This document shows positions 8,561 to 17,887 of a stretch of 64,000 nt of DNA, piece after piece (within the stretch, counting starts at the first letter, position 1; every line of letters begins with the position of its first letter). The notes beneath the pieces were generated by a model that did no database searches, was not told where the DNA came from, and was given only the letters and a program-made list of their open reading frames with translations. Position numbers and translations under genes: made by a program. This DNA comes from T3Sed10-213 sp012519365 (GTDB taxonomy: Bacteria > Planctomycetota > Phycisphaerae > Sedimentisphaerales > Anaerohalosphaeraceae): contig JAPXLV010000002.1 in the NCBI GenBank assembly GCA_033809355.1, forward strand, positions 1 through 64,000, in the 5' to 3' direction.

Positions 8561-8827
8561 TTGCACAGGGTTCGGGGTGGGCAGTTATGGCATTTTGTTT
8601 GGAGGTTGGGATGGGCGGGTTGTCCCCTTATGGCGGTCTGGGGGTGGGCGCTGGCAAATTTGCCATCGAAAAGTAAACTCGCCGTCGAATTGTGCCGATA
8701 TACTGCACAGGGCAGCCGGCTTACGGGCGGTCTGTCCGACGGCCTGATGACGGCAGTCGGGTCTGTGATAAACCTGAAAACCGGACGCTTTGAGTCCCAT
8801 ACGAAGCGGGAAAATAGGAGTAAATCA

Positions 8828-9640
8828 ATGGCTTTTGATGCAACGATCAAAGAATATCTCAAAGAAATTGATGAGGCGCCGCTGCTGAGTTGGGAGGAAG
8901 AAAAGGAACTGGCCGAGGCTATTCTGGAAGAAAACGACCCATTTGCTCGTGAACAGCTTATTCGCAGCAACCTGAGGCTGGTGGTCAATATTGCCAAAAA
9001 ATACTCCGGGCGGGGGATGAGCCTGGGGGATTTGATCGAAGAAGGCAATCTCGGCCTGATGCGGGCGGTCGATACCTTTGATGCTGAACACGGCGTGCGG
9101 TTCAGCACCTATTCAGCCTGGTGGATTAAGCAATCGATCAAACGCGCGATTCTAAACAATTCTCAGCCTATCCACATCCCGACCTATATGGTCGAGTTGA
9201 TTAACCAATGGCGACAGACCTACGCGGAATTGGAGGTCAAACTCGGCCGTACTGTCAGCCTTGAGGAGATGGCCTACGCGATGAAGGTGCCGATTCGCAA
9301 GGCCCGAGCCATTCGGGACATCGTTACGGTGGTGGATACGGGGTTCCAGCATGCCGGGCACGAGGAAAACGCCGGCCTTGACGAAGCCATCGAAGATGAT
9401 AAAATAGAAACACCTGAGCAGTTGCTTGGTTCCAATGAAGAGTTGAATCGGGCGTTGGAATTGCTTGACCGTATTGATCCGCGGGAAGCGGAGGTGCTTC
9501 GGCTGCGGTTCGGTCTGGACGGACGCGATGCTTTAACCTTAAAACAAATCGGCAAAAAACTCGGCCTGACACGTGAGCGTGTCCGACAGATTCAACACAT
9601 CGCACTGACGCAACTGAATGAACTGATGAACGATGAATAA
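8828..9640 (+). CDS. RNA polymerase sigma factor, RpoD/SigA family (short form)
   Basis: A 270-residue sigma-70 protein. Region 1.2 starts at residue 5 (KEYLKEIDEAPLLSWEEE), region 2 contains NLRLVVNIAKKYSGRG and the -10 recognition stretch FSTYSAWWIKQSIKRAI, and region 4.2 ends with LTRERVRQIQHIALTQL. It has region 3 but no long region 1.1, so it is close to the short RpoD-like or group 2 factors common in Planctomycetota; I cannot say whether it is the housekeeping factor. The start ATG follows AGGAG. A terminator hairpin follows at 9663. Confidence 0.9.
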   Translation: MAFDATIKEYLKEIDEAPLLSWEEEKELAEAILEENDPFAREQLIRSNLRLVVNIAKKYSGRGMSLGDLIEEGNLGLMRAVDTFDAEHGVRFSTYSAWWIKQSIKRAILNNSQPIHIPTYMVELINQWRQTYAELEVKLGRTVSLEEMAYAMKVPIRKARAIRDIVTVVDTGFQHAGHEENAGLDEAIEDDKIETPEQLLGSNEELNRALELLDRIDPREAEVLRLRFGLDGRDALTLKQIGKKLGLTRERVRQIQHIALTQLNELMNDE

Positions 9641-9662
9641 CGCGTTGAGTATGCGAAACGTC

Positions 9663-9697
9663 AAAGGCGGAGTTTTTCGGAACTTCGCCTTTTTTGT
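9663..9697 (+). terminator. Terminator after the sigma factor gene
   Basis: AAAGGCGGAGTT pairs with AACTTCGCCTTT (one mismatch) around a short loop, with a run of T at the 3' side. It begins 23 bp after the stop codon. Confidence 0.75.
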
Positions 9698-9723
9698 TGT
9701 CCTTCATGTAGAAAGTGCGGACG

Positions 9724-10248
9724 ATGCATCAGAGTAAGGATTTGAAGCGATTTATTCGCGACATTCCGGATTTTCCGGAGCCGGGGATTTTGTTTCGCGA
9801 TATTACGCCGTTGTTGGCTGATAAGGATGCGTTGAAGACGGCCATTGAGGCCTTGGCCAAGCCGTTTCGGCAGGATAGGGTTCAGGCGGTTGCGGCCGTA
9901 GAGGCGAGGGGCTTTATCTTTGGTTCAGCGGTGGCGCGGGCGTTGGACGCCGGCTTTGTGCCGATTCGAAAACAGGGCAAACTGCCCTGGCAGACTGCTC
10001 AGCTCCATTATGAACTGGAATACGGCGAGGATACCATCGAGGTTCATCGCGACGCGATTCGCCCCGGTATGCGGGTGCTGATGATTGACGACCTGCTGGC
10101 CACCGGCGGCACGATGGTGGCGGCCTGCAAGCTTATGGAAATGCTCGAGGCGGATATCGTCGGCCTGACCTTTCTGGTGGAACTGAGCGATTTGGCCGGC
10201 CGTGACCGTCTCAAACCCTATCGTATCCACAGCGTGATAACCTATTAA
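9724..10248 (+). CDS. apt: Adenine phosphoribosyltransferase
   Basis: A 174-residue purine-salvage enzyme that joins adenine and PRPP to give AMP. The family signatures are IRDIPDFPEPGILFRDITPL near the N-terminus, EARGFIFGSAVA, and the PRPP loop VLMIDDLLATGGT. Length is normal for the family. An in-frame GTG nine bases upstream (9715) could also start it; neither has a strong ribosome-binding site. It stands between two other plus-strand genes but shares no obvious pathway with them. Confidence 0.93.
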   Translation: MHQSKDLKRFIRDIPDFPEPGILFRDITPLLADKDALKTAIEALAKPFRQDRVQAVAAVEARGFIFGSAVARALDAGFVPIRKQGKLPWQTAQLHYELEYGEDTIEVHRDAIRPGMRVLMIDDLLATGGTMVAACKLMEMLEADIVGLTFLVELSDLAGRDRLKPYRIHSVITY

Positions 10249-10314
10249 ACCGACACCCCCTCAGGGGCGTCCTTTTCGGTCAGGGGCAAGGTCATTGGTA
10301 AATGGAGTAACGCA

Positions 10315-11424
10315 TTGGCTCAACAGGTCTTGAATGTAACCGTGCCGGCAATGGCCGAGGGGAGTTATCCGATTGTGATCGGCAGCGATTTTTTGCAGTC
10401 GCTGTGGCCGGAGATTGAGCGGCAATGGCCGCAGCGCAGGGCGTTTGTGGTGACCGATGCCAATCTGGTCAGGGCCGGGCTGCTGGACCGGCTGCTGGCA
10501 GGCACAGATGTGCCGCGGTATGTCATCGACCCGCCGGGGGAGGTGTCCAAACATATCCACACCGCCTCGGCCATTGTCGAGGCGATGGAGCGGGCGTTTC
10601 TCGGACGCGATACGTTGCTCGTTGCGCTGGGCGGCGGGACGGTCGGCGATATGGGCGGGTTTGCCGCGGCCATTTACAAACGCGGCGTCCCGGTCGTGCA
10701 GATTCCCACCACCACCGTCGCGCAGGCCGATTCGAGCATCGGCGGCAAGACCGGCGTGGACAGCACGCTGAGCAAGAACGCTTACGGCTGTTTTTGGCAT
10801 CCGGCGGCGGTATATATCGATACGGAAACGCTGCGCACGCTGGACGAACGCCAATATTGCGCCGGCCTGGTCGAATCGGTCAAACACGCTGCGATTGCCG
10901 ATGCGGCTTTTTTTGGTTATCTCGAAGACCACATCGATGCGATTTTGGCTCGCGATACGGATGTGCTGGAGCATCTGGCATACGAGAACTGCCGTATCAA
11001 GGCGGCGGTCGTGGCCGAGGACCCGACAGAGAAAAACAAACGCCGCATCCTCAACTACGGCCACACTCTCGGCCATGCGGTCGAGTCGGCCAGTGGTTTT
11101 GCCCTGCTGCACGGCCAGGCGGTGGCGATTGGAATGATCGCGGCCGGCCATCTTGAACAGGCGATGGGTCTGGTCGGCGACGATCGGCTTGAGCGGATTT
11201 GCCGACTGCTTGAAAAACTGGGCCAGCCGACGCGTATCCCCCCGGGTATCTCCAAAGCGACTCTCATTGATCTGCTCAAACGCGACAAAAAGGCCGTCAG
11301 GCAGTGGCCGCGATTTGTCCTGCTGGAACAGCTCGGCCGCACGTGGTGCAAAGACAACCAATGGGCCCACGAAGTCAGGCCCGATCTTGTGGAGGCGGTG
11401 ATTGATCGGATGACCGCTTCGTAG
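10315..11424 (+). CDS. aroB: 3-dehydroquinate synthase
   Basis: A 369-residue enzyme for step two of the shikimate pathway (DAHP to 3-dehydroquinate), NAD+ and metal dependent. It shows the NAD-binding GGGTVGDMGGFAAA, the following IPTTTVAQADSSIGGKTGVD (first 18 residues of the core motif), and metal-ligand histidines in NYGHTLGHAVE and LLHGQAVAIGM. The start is a TTG at 10315 after GGAG; there is no better ATG near the conserved N-terminus. It supplies chorismate for aromatic amino acids. Confidence 0.94.
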   Translation: MAQQVLNVTVPAMAEGSYPIVIGSDFLQSLWPEIERQWPQRRAFVVTDANLVRAGLLDRLLAGTDVPRYVIDPPGEVSKHIHTASAIVEAMERAFLGRDTLLVALGGGTVGDMGGFAAAIYKRGVPVVQIPTTTVAQADSSIGGKTGVDSTLSKNAYGCFWHPAAVYIDTETLRTLDERQYCAGLVESVKHAAIADAAFFGYLEDHIDAILARDTDVLEHLAYENCRIKAAVVAEDPTEKNKRRILNYGHTLGHAVESASGFALLHGQAVAIGMIAAGHLEQAMGLVGDDRLERICRLLEKLGQPTRIPPGISKATLIDLLKRDKKAVRQWPRFVLLEQLGRTWCKDNQWAHEVRPDLVEAVIDRMTAS

Positions 11425-11461
11425 TTTGCCGTCGGAAGCAAACACAGAAAGGATCACGGCG

Positions 11462-12002
11462 ATGAGGACAATCCTGGATATTCTTCGGTTTCCGCTGAAC
11501 AAGATGGGGTTGGCGCACATCGGGCTGTTTACCCTGTTGGTCTTTGTGATGATGTTTGTCGAAATCGTGTTGGGCAAACTCATGGAGCGGTTTATCGGCT
11601 ATCTGCATTTGGTACTAATGTTCATCAATATGTTGGTAGCCATTGAAATTATTCAATATGTGTATTTGTGCACGCAGCAAAGCGCCCAAGGCGAGCTGTT
11701 CGCGCCCGATAAAATGTTTTCCGATGCTTTTTCTGGCCGTGGCGATGTTCAATTCCTCGACCTCCTTTAATCCGCTGATTCATTTTGTCTCGATAGTCAA
11801 AACGTTTTTTTCCTATTGCCTGCTGGTAGGGCAGTTTTGTATTCTGGTCGTGCTGTTTGCGTTGTTTGTTTGGCTGCTTCAAAAATATTGGCTGATGTCT
11901 ATGGTGTTGTTTCCGCTCCAGCTTTATTATATGATGGTCATCGCCCATCTGATTGGCCGCTATTATTGCCTCAATGAGCAGAAACTGAAGTGGGAAGTGT
12001 GA
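11462..12002 (+). pseudogene. Four-helix membrane protein gene split by a +1 frameshift
   Basis: The first frame starts at ATG 11462 (after AAAGGA) and encodes two hydrophobic helices up to about residue 90. The second frame continues with two more helices to a stop at 12002. Deleting one T from the run at 11728-11732 joins them into one 179-residue protein that reads DAFLAVAMFNSS across the junction and is hydrophobic throughout. The family is not recognised. The shift may be a sequencing error, a true mutation, or less likely programmed slippage. It lies between aroB and bioD, close to both. Confidence 0.6.
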
Positions 12003-12055
12003 AGGCAGAGGTCTGTGTGTAGAATTTCGAGCTTAGAAAGTGGGATTTTCAAGCG

Positions 12056-12805
12056 ATGATGTTGTCCGATTATTTTAAGGGGATTGCTCGCCCTGCAGGG
12101 CTGTTTATCACCGCCACCGACACCGAGGTCGGCAAGACGATGATCACCGGCGCCATTGCCCGGCTGCTGCGACAGGCCGGCAAGAAGGTCGGCGTCCTCA
12201 AGCCGGTCGCCACCGGCTGTCGCCACGATCGTGAGGGGCTGGTCAGTGCCGATGCGGAGTTTTTGGCCGGCTGCGCTGACACGGATTATCCGCTGTCGGT
12301 TATTACGCCGGTCTGCTATAAGACGCCGGCGGCGCCGCTGGTCAGTGCGGCCGTCGAGCGGCGGGCGGTGGATATGGAGGCGATTGCCGCGGCATACAGC
12401 TATCTGGCCGAAACGTGTGATGTGGTGCTGGTGGAGGGCATCGGCGGGGTGCTGGTGCCGTTGACCGAGGACGCGACAATTCTGGATCTGGCCGCGGAGA
12501 TGGATTTGCCGACGGTCATCGTGGCCCGCCCCGACCTCGGGACGATTAACCATACCCTGCTGACGCTCGCGGCGGTCCGACAGGCCGGGTTGCCTGTTGC
12601 GGGCGTGGTCATCAACGGGTACAATATAATGACCGCGGGCATCCCCGAAGAAACCGCGCCGGAGGTCATCGCCCGCTGCGGACGAACGAACGTCTTGGCC
12701 CTTGTCCCGTACGACCCGGACAGCAGTGTCGAACAAGGTCGCCTGGGCCCGGCCGTCCTTGAGGCCATGGCCCTGTGCGACTGGGACGCCCTGAGCAGGA
12801 GTTGA
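12056..12805 (+). CDS. bioD: ATP-dependent dethiobiotin synthetase BioD
   Basis: A 249-residue P-loop enzyme that closes the ureido ring of dethiobiotin from DAPA, CO2 and ATP. The P-loop is FITATDTEVGKTMITGA (first residues near 18), with KPVATGC for substrate, VLVEGIGGVLVPL and VINGY further on. Length is slightly above the usual 220-230 residues. No other biotin gene is present in the window. Met codons at 12056 and 12059 are both possible starts. Confidence 0.93.
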   Translation: MMLSDYFKGIARPAGLFITATDTEVGKTMITGAIARLLRQAGKKVGVLKPVATGCRHDREGLVSADAEFLAGCADTDYPLSVITPVCYKTPAAPLVSAAVERRAVDMEAIAAAYSYLAETCDVVLVEGIGGVLVPLTEDATILDLAAEMDLPTVIVARPDLGTINHTLLTLAAVRQAGLPVAGVVINGYNIMTAGIPEETAPEVIARCGRTNVLALVPYDPDSSVEQGRLGPAVLEAMALCDWDALSRS

Positions 12806-12950
12806 CGTTGCCTGGTCTACGGCCAAACGGTGGGTGTGTGGTCTTTGCTGTTTGAGAATCGAAAGGCCCCCTTATCAAGGTCTCGCGCACATTGCACATT
12901 CAGTGTGATTGATTATTCAGTTTAACTTTTTCTTTTTGAAAGCGGAAACA

Positions 12951-14570
12951 ATGCCAACGCGACAAGCGGAAATACGACGGTATTTAACGGGCGTGGATAC
13001 CACCACGACCCAGCAGGTGTTTACGGATTTTTTGGTGATTGGTGCAGGGATTGCCGGTCTGCGGGCGGCGATCGAGGCGTCGCAGCATGGCAATGTTATG
13101 CTGGTGTGCAAGGGCACGTTCAGCGACAGCAACACCTGGAACGCCCAGGGCGGCATCGCCGTGGTGCTGGCCGGCGAGGACAGTTTCGAAAGCCACATCG
13201 CCGACACGCTGGCGACCGGCTGCGGACTGTGCGATCGCGAGGTGGTCGAGCGCGTCGTCAAAGAGGCCCCGGCTCTGATTGCCGAACTGGACAGGTGGGG
13301 GGCGTCCTTTGATCGGGTCGAAGGACACATCGATATCACCCGCGAAGGCGGCCACAGCCATCCTCGGATCATTCACGCTCATGGCGACTCGACCGGCCGC
13401 GGCATCGCCGAGGCCCTGCTCAACAGAGTCCGTCAGACGCCGACAATTCATGTGATGGAAAACTTCTTTACCATCGACCTGCTGACCGATGCGGACACGG
13501 TGTGCCTGGGGGCGATGGGTCTCAAATCCTCCGGCTCTCTGCTGATCATCTGGGCCGGGGCAACGATTTTGGCCACCGGCGGCGCGGGGCGGCTGTATCG
13601 CGAAACGACCAACCCCGAGTGCGCCACCGGTGACGGACTGGCGATGGCCTATCGGGCCGGGGCGGTACTGCGGGATATGGAGTTTATGCAGTTTCATCCG
13701 ACCACCCTGTATGTGGCCGGCGCCTCGCGGGCGCTGATTACCGAGACGCTTCGAGGCGAAGGGGCGATTTTGAGGGACGCGTCCGGGGTGCCGTTTATGA
13801 AGGAGTACCATCCGGCCGCAGAGCTGGCGCCGCGCGATGTGGTCAGTCGGGCGATTCTGGATCGGATGCTCAAAACCAAAACGACGCACGTCTATCTGGA
13901 CATACGCCACTTTGACAAGGCCCATTTTCGTCGGCGGTTTCCGTTGATCAGTGAATTGTGCGAAAGTTTCGATATTGATGTTTCTACCGATATGATCCCT
14001 GTGCGTCCCAGCGCCCATTATATGATCGGCGGCGTCAAGACCGACCTGCATGCCGCCACGACGGTGGGGGGGCTGTTTGCCTGCGGCGAGGTCGCCTCAA
14101 CCGGTCTGCACGGGGCCAATCGGCTCGGCAGTAATTCACTGTTAGAAGGGCTGGTATTTGGCAAACTGGCCGGCCAATCGGCCGCGGGCTGGGTCAAAGA
14201 CGGCCATCGTGCCCGACACCATCGCATCGAAATCGAAATTCCCGTCTCCGACCGCAGCCGACTGGACGCCGAGGATGTGCGCAACTCGCTGCGAGCGCTG
14301 ATGTGGCGCAACGTCGGCATTGTCCGACAGGCCCAGCCCCTGATCGAGGCACAGGAAATCATACGTTTCTGGCAGCGGTATGTAATGGACAAGGTCTTTA
14401 CCACGCCGTTCGGCTGGGAGTGTCAAAATATGCTCACCACTGCCCTGCTGATGGCCCAAATGGGCGAGCGGCGGCAGGAGTCCCGCGGCGTACACTACCG
14501 ACAGGATTTCCCTGACCGCAACGACGCCGAGTTTGCCCGACATTTCGAACTGTGCCGCGAAACCGGATAG
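12951..14570 (+). CDS. nadB: L-aspartate oxidase NadB
   Basis: A 539-residue flavoprotein that oxidises L-aspartate to iminoaspartate, the first step of de novo NAD synthesis. It has the FAD-binding GAGIAGLRAAIEAS, the flavin/substrate stretches NTWNAQGGIAVV and HAHGDSTGRGI, and the family end motif GEVASTGLHGANRLGSNSLL. Anaerobes use fumarate as acceptor with this enzyme. The ATG at 12951 gives a normal N-terminus; an upstream in-frame codon at 12909 adds only a hydrophobic tail. nadA and nadC are not in the window. It converges on scpB with a 24-bp gap. Confidence 0.93.
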   Translation: MPTRQAEIRRYLTGVDTTTTQQVFTDFLVIGAGIAGLRAAIEASQHGNVMLVCKGTFSDSNTWNAQGGIAVVLAGEDSFESHIADTLATGCGLCDREVVERVVKEAPALIAELDRWGASFDRVEGHIDITREGGHSHPRIIHAHGDSTGRGIAEALLNRVRQTPTIHVMENFFTIDLLTDADTVCLGAMGLKSSGSLLIIWAGATILATGGAGRLYRETTNPECATGDGLAMAYRAGAVLRDMEFMQFHPTTLYVAGASRALITETLRGEGAILRDASGVPFMKEYHPAAELAPRDVVSRAILDRMLKTKTTHVYLDIRHFDKAHFRRRFPLISELCESFDIDVSTDMIPVRPSAHYMIGGVKTDLHAATTVGGLFACGEVASTGLHGANRLGSNSLLEGLVFGKLAGQSAAGWVKDGHRARHHRIEIEIPVSDRSRLDAEDVRNSLRALMWRNVGIVRQAQPLIEAQEIIRFWQRYVMDKVFTTPFGWECQNMLTTALLMAQMGERRQESRGVHYRQDFPDRNDAEFARHFELCRETG

Positions 14571-14594
14571 ACAGCCTTGGTACTTCCTGCCGGT

Positions 14595-15422
14595 TCAGGT
14601 TCCTTTTTCCGGGTTTTTGAGTTCATCGACTTTGGGCAGGTCTTTGAGGGAATTCAGGCCAAAGGCGTCGAGGAATTTTTTGGTGGTGCCGTAGAGCATC
14701 GGTCGGCCGAGGATTTCGGCGCGGCCGACGATCTTGACCAGCCCCTTGTACATCAGGTTGCGAATGACCTCCCCGGAGGCGACGCCGCGAATGGCCTCTA
14801 CATCGGCGCGGATGATGGGCTGCTTATAGGCGATGACCGCCAGGGTCTCCAGTGCCGCCGGGGACAGTTTGCTGTCGGTGCGGACCTTGATGAGCTTGCT
14901 GAGCCACGGGTTAAAGGCCGGCAGGGTCATCATCTGATAGCCGCCGGCGATTTTTTCAATCCGAAATGAAAACCCGCCCTGTTTGTATTTCGTATTCAAA
15001 TCGCGAACACACTGGCGAATCCGCTTGACCGAGCCGGCCTCGGCGATATCGACCAGCCGTTGGGGGCTGATCGGCTCATCGGCAGCAAACAACACCGCCT
15101 CGATAACCGTTTCCAGTGTCGTTTCATATTCTTCAGGCTCCAGCGGCTCGGCCTGTTCCTGCCCATCTTCTTCTTCCTCCTCGTCCTGCTGCTCAACATC
15201 CTCATCGGATTTTTGTGAGGGGACATCCGCGGTATTCAGTGGCGGCCTTGACGGAGCAAATTCATCCTCCGGCTCTGGTTTTTGCGGCGGCGCCTCGTCC
15301 GGCTCAAAAGGCACCGGCTCAGGCGGTACGGCGTTTCGTTCTGCCTCGTCGTTCGGTTGAAACGCTGCGGTTTCGAGGGGCTCATCCGGATTGGTTTTTA
15401 TATTGTGTTCGGTGTTTTGCAT
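14595..15422 (-). CDS. scpB: Segregation and condensation protein ScpB with acidic N-terminal extension
   Basis: A 275-residue kleisin-partner protein of the SMC-Scp chromosome condensation complex. The two winged-helix domains occupy about residues 105-265 and include EAVLFAADEPIS, SPAALETLAVIAYKQPI and the RGV motif region IRGVASGEVIRNLMYKGL. The first 100 residues are an unusual Glu/Pro/Asp-rich extension, probably disordered. The preferred start ATG overlaps the stop of the upstream NIF3 gene as TAATG, suggesting translational coupling; an earlier ATG at 15437 would add five residues. scpA is not present here. Confidence 0.92.
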   Translation of the reverse strand: MQNTEHNIKTNPDEPLETAAFQPNDEAERNAVPPEPVPFEPDEAPPQKPEPEDEFAPSRPPLNTADVPSQKSDEDVEQQDEEEEEDGQEQAEPLEPEEYETTLETVIEAVLFAADEPISPQRLVDIAEAGSVKRIRQCVRDLNTKYKQGGFSFRIEKIAGGYQMMTLPAFNPWLSKLIKVRTDSKLSPAALETLAVIAYKQPIIRADVEAIRGVASGEVIRNLMYKGLVKIVGRAEILGRPMLYGTTKKFLDAFGLNSLKDLPKVDELKNPEKGT

Positions 15423-16534
15423 TACAGGTGTTTCCATGTGAAGGGGTCGGCATCCTTTTGACTAAAGCGTATGGTGACGGTGTTGAGACGTTTTTTCAAG
15501 GTCGCAGCCAGTTGTTTCAGGGCAAACCGCTCCGAGACCGAATGCGACAGACAAAGGCAGGTCAGCCCCGCTTCTTGGGCGGCCAGGGCCTGATGATGTT
15601 TCAATTCGCCGGTCAGGTACAAATCGCAGCCGGCGGCGATGACGGTATCGAGCAGTTTTCCGCAGGAGCCGGCACACACGGCGGCGGTGCGAACGGTCCG
15701 GCGGGTCGGTCCGATTAGGCCGAAGGCCTTGGCGCCGGTGGTTTTCTGAATGCGTTTGAGGATTACATCCAGAGATGTCGGTTTTTCGAGCCGTCCGATT
15801 CGCCCCAGCCCCAGCCGATGTTCGAGATCATAGTGTCGAAACACATCAAAGGCGGGTGTTTCATAGGGATGGGCCTTCCGCAGGGCGGCGATAACGGCGG
15901 CGACCTTGTCGGCGGCGGCGACCGTTTCGAGGCGAATTTCATTGACGCGTTCCAGCCGGCCGCGTTGGCCGATGGTCGGGTTGGCGCCGTCCAGCGGCAA
16001 AAACGTCCCGACTCCCTCGGTCATAAAGCCGCAGTGAGAGTAGTTGCCAATCGCCCCGGCGCCGGCCTCGTACAGGGCCTCGGCGACGGCATTGACCGCC
16101 TCTTGCGGAACGAAGGTGATGATCTTGTAGTGCGGCCCGGCCGGGTCGGCGACATAATCGCCGATAGGTTTGGCCTCGACCAGCGGAAAGATCGACGCCA
16201 GCGCGTCGTTGATGCCGCCGGCGGCGGTATCCAGGGCCGTATGGATCGCAAACACGCCGATATCGGCTTGGATGAGCTCATAAATCGGCGCCGTCGGGCC
16301 GTCAGCGGTAACGCGTTTTAGCCCGTCCCAGATGGGCGGGTGATAGGCCAAAATCAAATCTGCCTTGAACCGCTTGGCCTCGGCGGCCACCGCCCGGGTG
16401 GTGTCGATCGTGACCAGAATCCGCTTGATATCCCGATGGGGATTGCCGATTAGAAAGCCTACGTTATCCCAGTCCTGGGCCAGTTTCAGCGGGGCAATCT
16501 GCTCTATTGCTTCACGAATCTGCTCAAGTTTCAT
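15422..16534 (-). CDS. NIF3 family dinuclear-metal protein (GTP cyclohydrolase I type 2-like)
   Basis: A 370-residue protein of the NIF3/YqfO family. The two halves of the NIF3 fold carry metal-binding patterns AYHPPIWDGLK and FAIHTALDTAAGG near the N-terminus, and TGELKHHQALAA near the C-terminus. In between, about residues 130-235 form the PII-like inserted domain (ITFVPQEAV and AHPYETPAFDVF) typical of the longer YqfO type. The biochemical role of the family is unsettled. The ATG at 16534 is used because the earlier in-frame codon is TTG. It is coupled to scpB through a TAATG overlap. Confidence 0.9.
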   Translation of the reverse strand: MKLEQIREAIEQIAPLKLAQDWDNVGFLIGNPHRDIKRILVTIDTTRAVAAEAKRFKADLILAYHPPIWDGLKRVTADGPTAPIYELIQADIGVFAIHTALDTAAGGINDALASIFPLVEAKPIGDYVADPAGPHYKIITFVPQEAVNAVAEALYEAGAGAIGNYSHCGFMTEGVGTFLPLDGANPTIGQRGRLERVNEIRLETVAAADKVAAVIAALRKAHPYETPAFDVFRHYDLEHRLGLGRIGRLEKPTSLDVILKRIQKTTGAKAFGLIGPTRRTVRTAAVCAGSCGKLLDTVIAAGCDLYLTGELKHHQALAAQEAGLTCLCLSHSVSERFALKQLAATLKKRLNTVTIRFSQKDADPFTWKHL

Positions 16535-16662
16535 TGTGTCAGTATCCTGCAAAAAATGGCGGTTAAAACATATCTCTGCTTACCTCTGCATTCAATCAAC
16601 GAGTCGATTCTACACAAAACCGCGGCATTTGGCAAAGTGCAATTTGCCCGGCTGCGAACGGT

Positions 16663-16921
16663 TCACTCGGCCGGGGCGAGTACCTCGCTGGTGAGGCTGC
16701 GCAGCATCGGCAGGTCGATTTCGCGGCGCACTTGCTCAATCCAGTCGGCATACATTGACTGGTGCTTGACAGGCAGATGCGGGCCGTGGGTTTCATACAG
16801 CGGCGTGCCGGGATATGGCACCGCCCGGCGGCACGCCGCGGCCACGTACAAAAAACGGCGGAACGCCCAGCCCTGCCAGTTCATCCGTATAACAATCCAA
16901 AAGGGTTCGATGTCGTGCCAT
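16663..16921 (-). pseudogene. Possible small gene broken by a T-run frameshift
   Basis: On the minus strand an ATG at 16921 opens a frame (MARHRTLLDCYTDELAGLG) that meets a run of six T (A run 16850-16855 on the plus strand). A second frame continues to a stop at 16663 (PGTPLYETHGPHLPVKH and EQVRREIDLPML). Removing one T joins them into 85 residues that look protein-like throughout. I do not recognise the family. No clear Shine-Dalgarno is present; an (AAAT)5 repeat sits directly before the ATG. It may be a remnant, a sequencing-error victim, or not a gene. Confidence 0.35.
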
Positions 16922-16939
16922 TTATTTATTTATTTATTT
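16920..16939. repeat. (ATTT)5 tetranucleotide repeat
   Basis: Five perfect ATTT units. They lie immediately upstream of the possible minus-strand start at 16921, in an otherwise unremarkable intergenic region (16535-17090). Confidence 0.85.
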
Positions 16940-17090
16940 GCTTTTTTCTTTATTGAATATCCGGTTCCTTATATCATAAGGCATCCGCGTATAAATGATG
17001 GGTCAATATTTTTCTTGGGGTGACAGCGGTTTGGGGCTGTCTTTTCCCACTTACTGACAAGGATACGATGATACACAATTGAACGAGAAT

Positions 17091-17885
17091 ATGCAGCGAT
17101 TTATTGATTTTCATACCCATGCTTTTCCGGATGCCCTGGCGGCGCGGGCAATACGGCAGTTGCTCTCTGAGGCCGAAGGGGTGACGGCCTATGTGGACGG
17201 GCGGGTGTCCTCACTGATTCGGTCAATGGACGAAAACCACATTGAAACAAGCGTGCTGTGCAGTATTGCGACGCGGCCGAAGCAATTTGAGCCGATTTTC
17301 GAGTGGTCCTGCGCGATCGCTTCGGAGCGGATTGTACCGTTTCCCTCCGTGCATCCGGCCGATCCGCAGGCGGTTGAACGCATCGGACGCATTGCCGAGG
17401 CGGGCTTTAAGGGCGTCAAAATGCACCCTTATTATCAGGATTTTTGCGTGGACGATCCGGCAGTTTTGCCGCTTTATGAGGCGATCTGCGGGCACGGTCT
17501 GATGCTGACGCTGCATACGGGTTTTGATATCGCCTTTGGCCGGGTGGAAAAGGCCTCGCCGCGGCAGATTGCAGCCGTATTGCGGCAGTTTCCGACGCTG
17601 AGGCTGATTACAACCCACTTGGGAGGCTGGCAGCAGTGGGACGACGTGGAGCGGTATCTTATCGGACATTCCGTTTATATGGAAACATCGTGGTCGCTGG
17701 AGTATCTGCCGCCCGAGCAGGCCCGCCGGATGCTGTTGAACCACCCGGCCGAGTATCTTCTGTTTGGTTCCGACAGCCCCTGGACCGATCAGGGGCAATC
17801 CATCAAGGCCATCGAGTCGCTGAACCTGCCTCAAGATCGCTTAAATCGCCTTTTTTACGACAATGCCAGGCGATTGTTAGGGTGA
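17091..17885 (+). CDS. Amidohydrolase family protein (amidohydrolase-2 / ACMSD-like)
   Basis: A 264-residue TIM-barrel metal-dependent hydrolase. Visible metal-site elements are the N-terminal H8-x-H10 (DFHTHAFPD), a lysine in GFKGVKMHPYYQDF, then TLHTGF, TTHLGG and the late aspartate in FGSDSPW. These match the amidohydrolase-2 group, which includes decarboxylases such as ACMSD and various hydrolases; the substrate cannot be told. The ATG at 17091 gives the classic N-terminus; a TTG four codons earlier is an alternative. It converges on the marC-like gene with only two bases between the stops. Confidence 0.85.
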   Translation: MQRFIDFHTHAFPDALAARAIRQLLSEAEGVTAYVDGRVSSLIRSMDENHIETSVLCSIATRPKQFEPIFEWSCAIASERIVPFPSVHPADPQAVERIGRIAEAGFKGVKMHPYYQDFCVDDPAVLPLYEAICGHGLMLTLHTGFDIAFGRVEKASPRQIAAVLRQFPTLRLITTHLGGWQQWDDVERYLIGHSVYMETSWSLEYLPPEQARRMLLNHPAEYLLFGSDSPWTDQGQSIKAIESLNLPQDRLNRLFYDNARRLLG

Positions 17886-17887
17886 TT

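Noticed and set aside
16556..17023. Plus-strand frame between the NIF3 and amidohydrolase genes
   Set aside because: No start signal and no coherent protein pattern; the minus strand reads better there.
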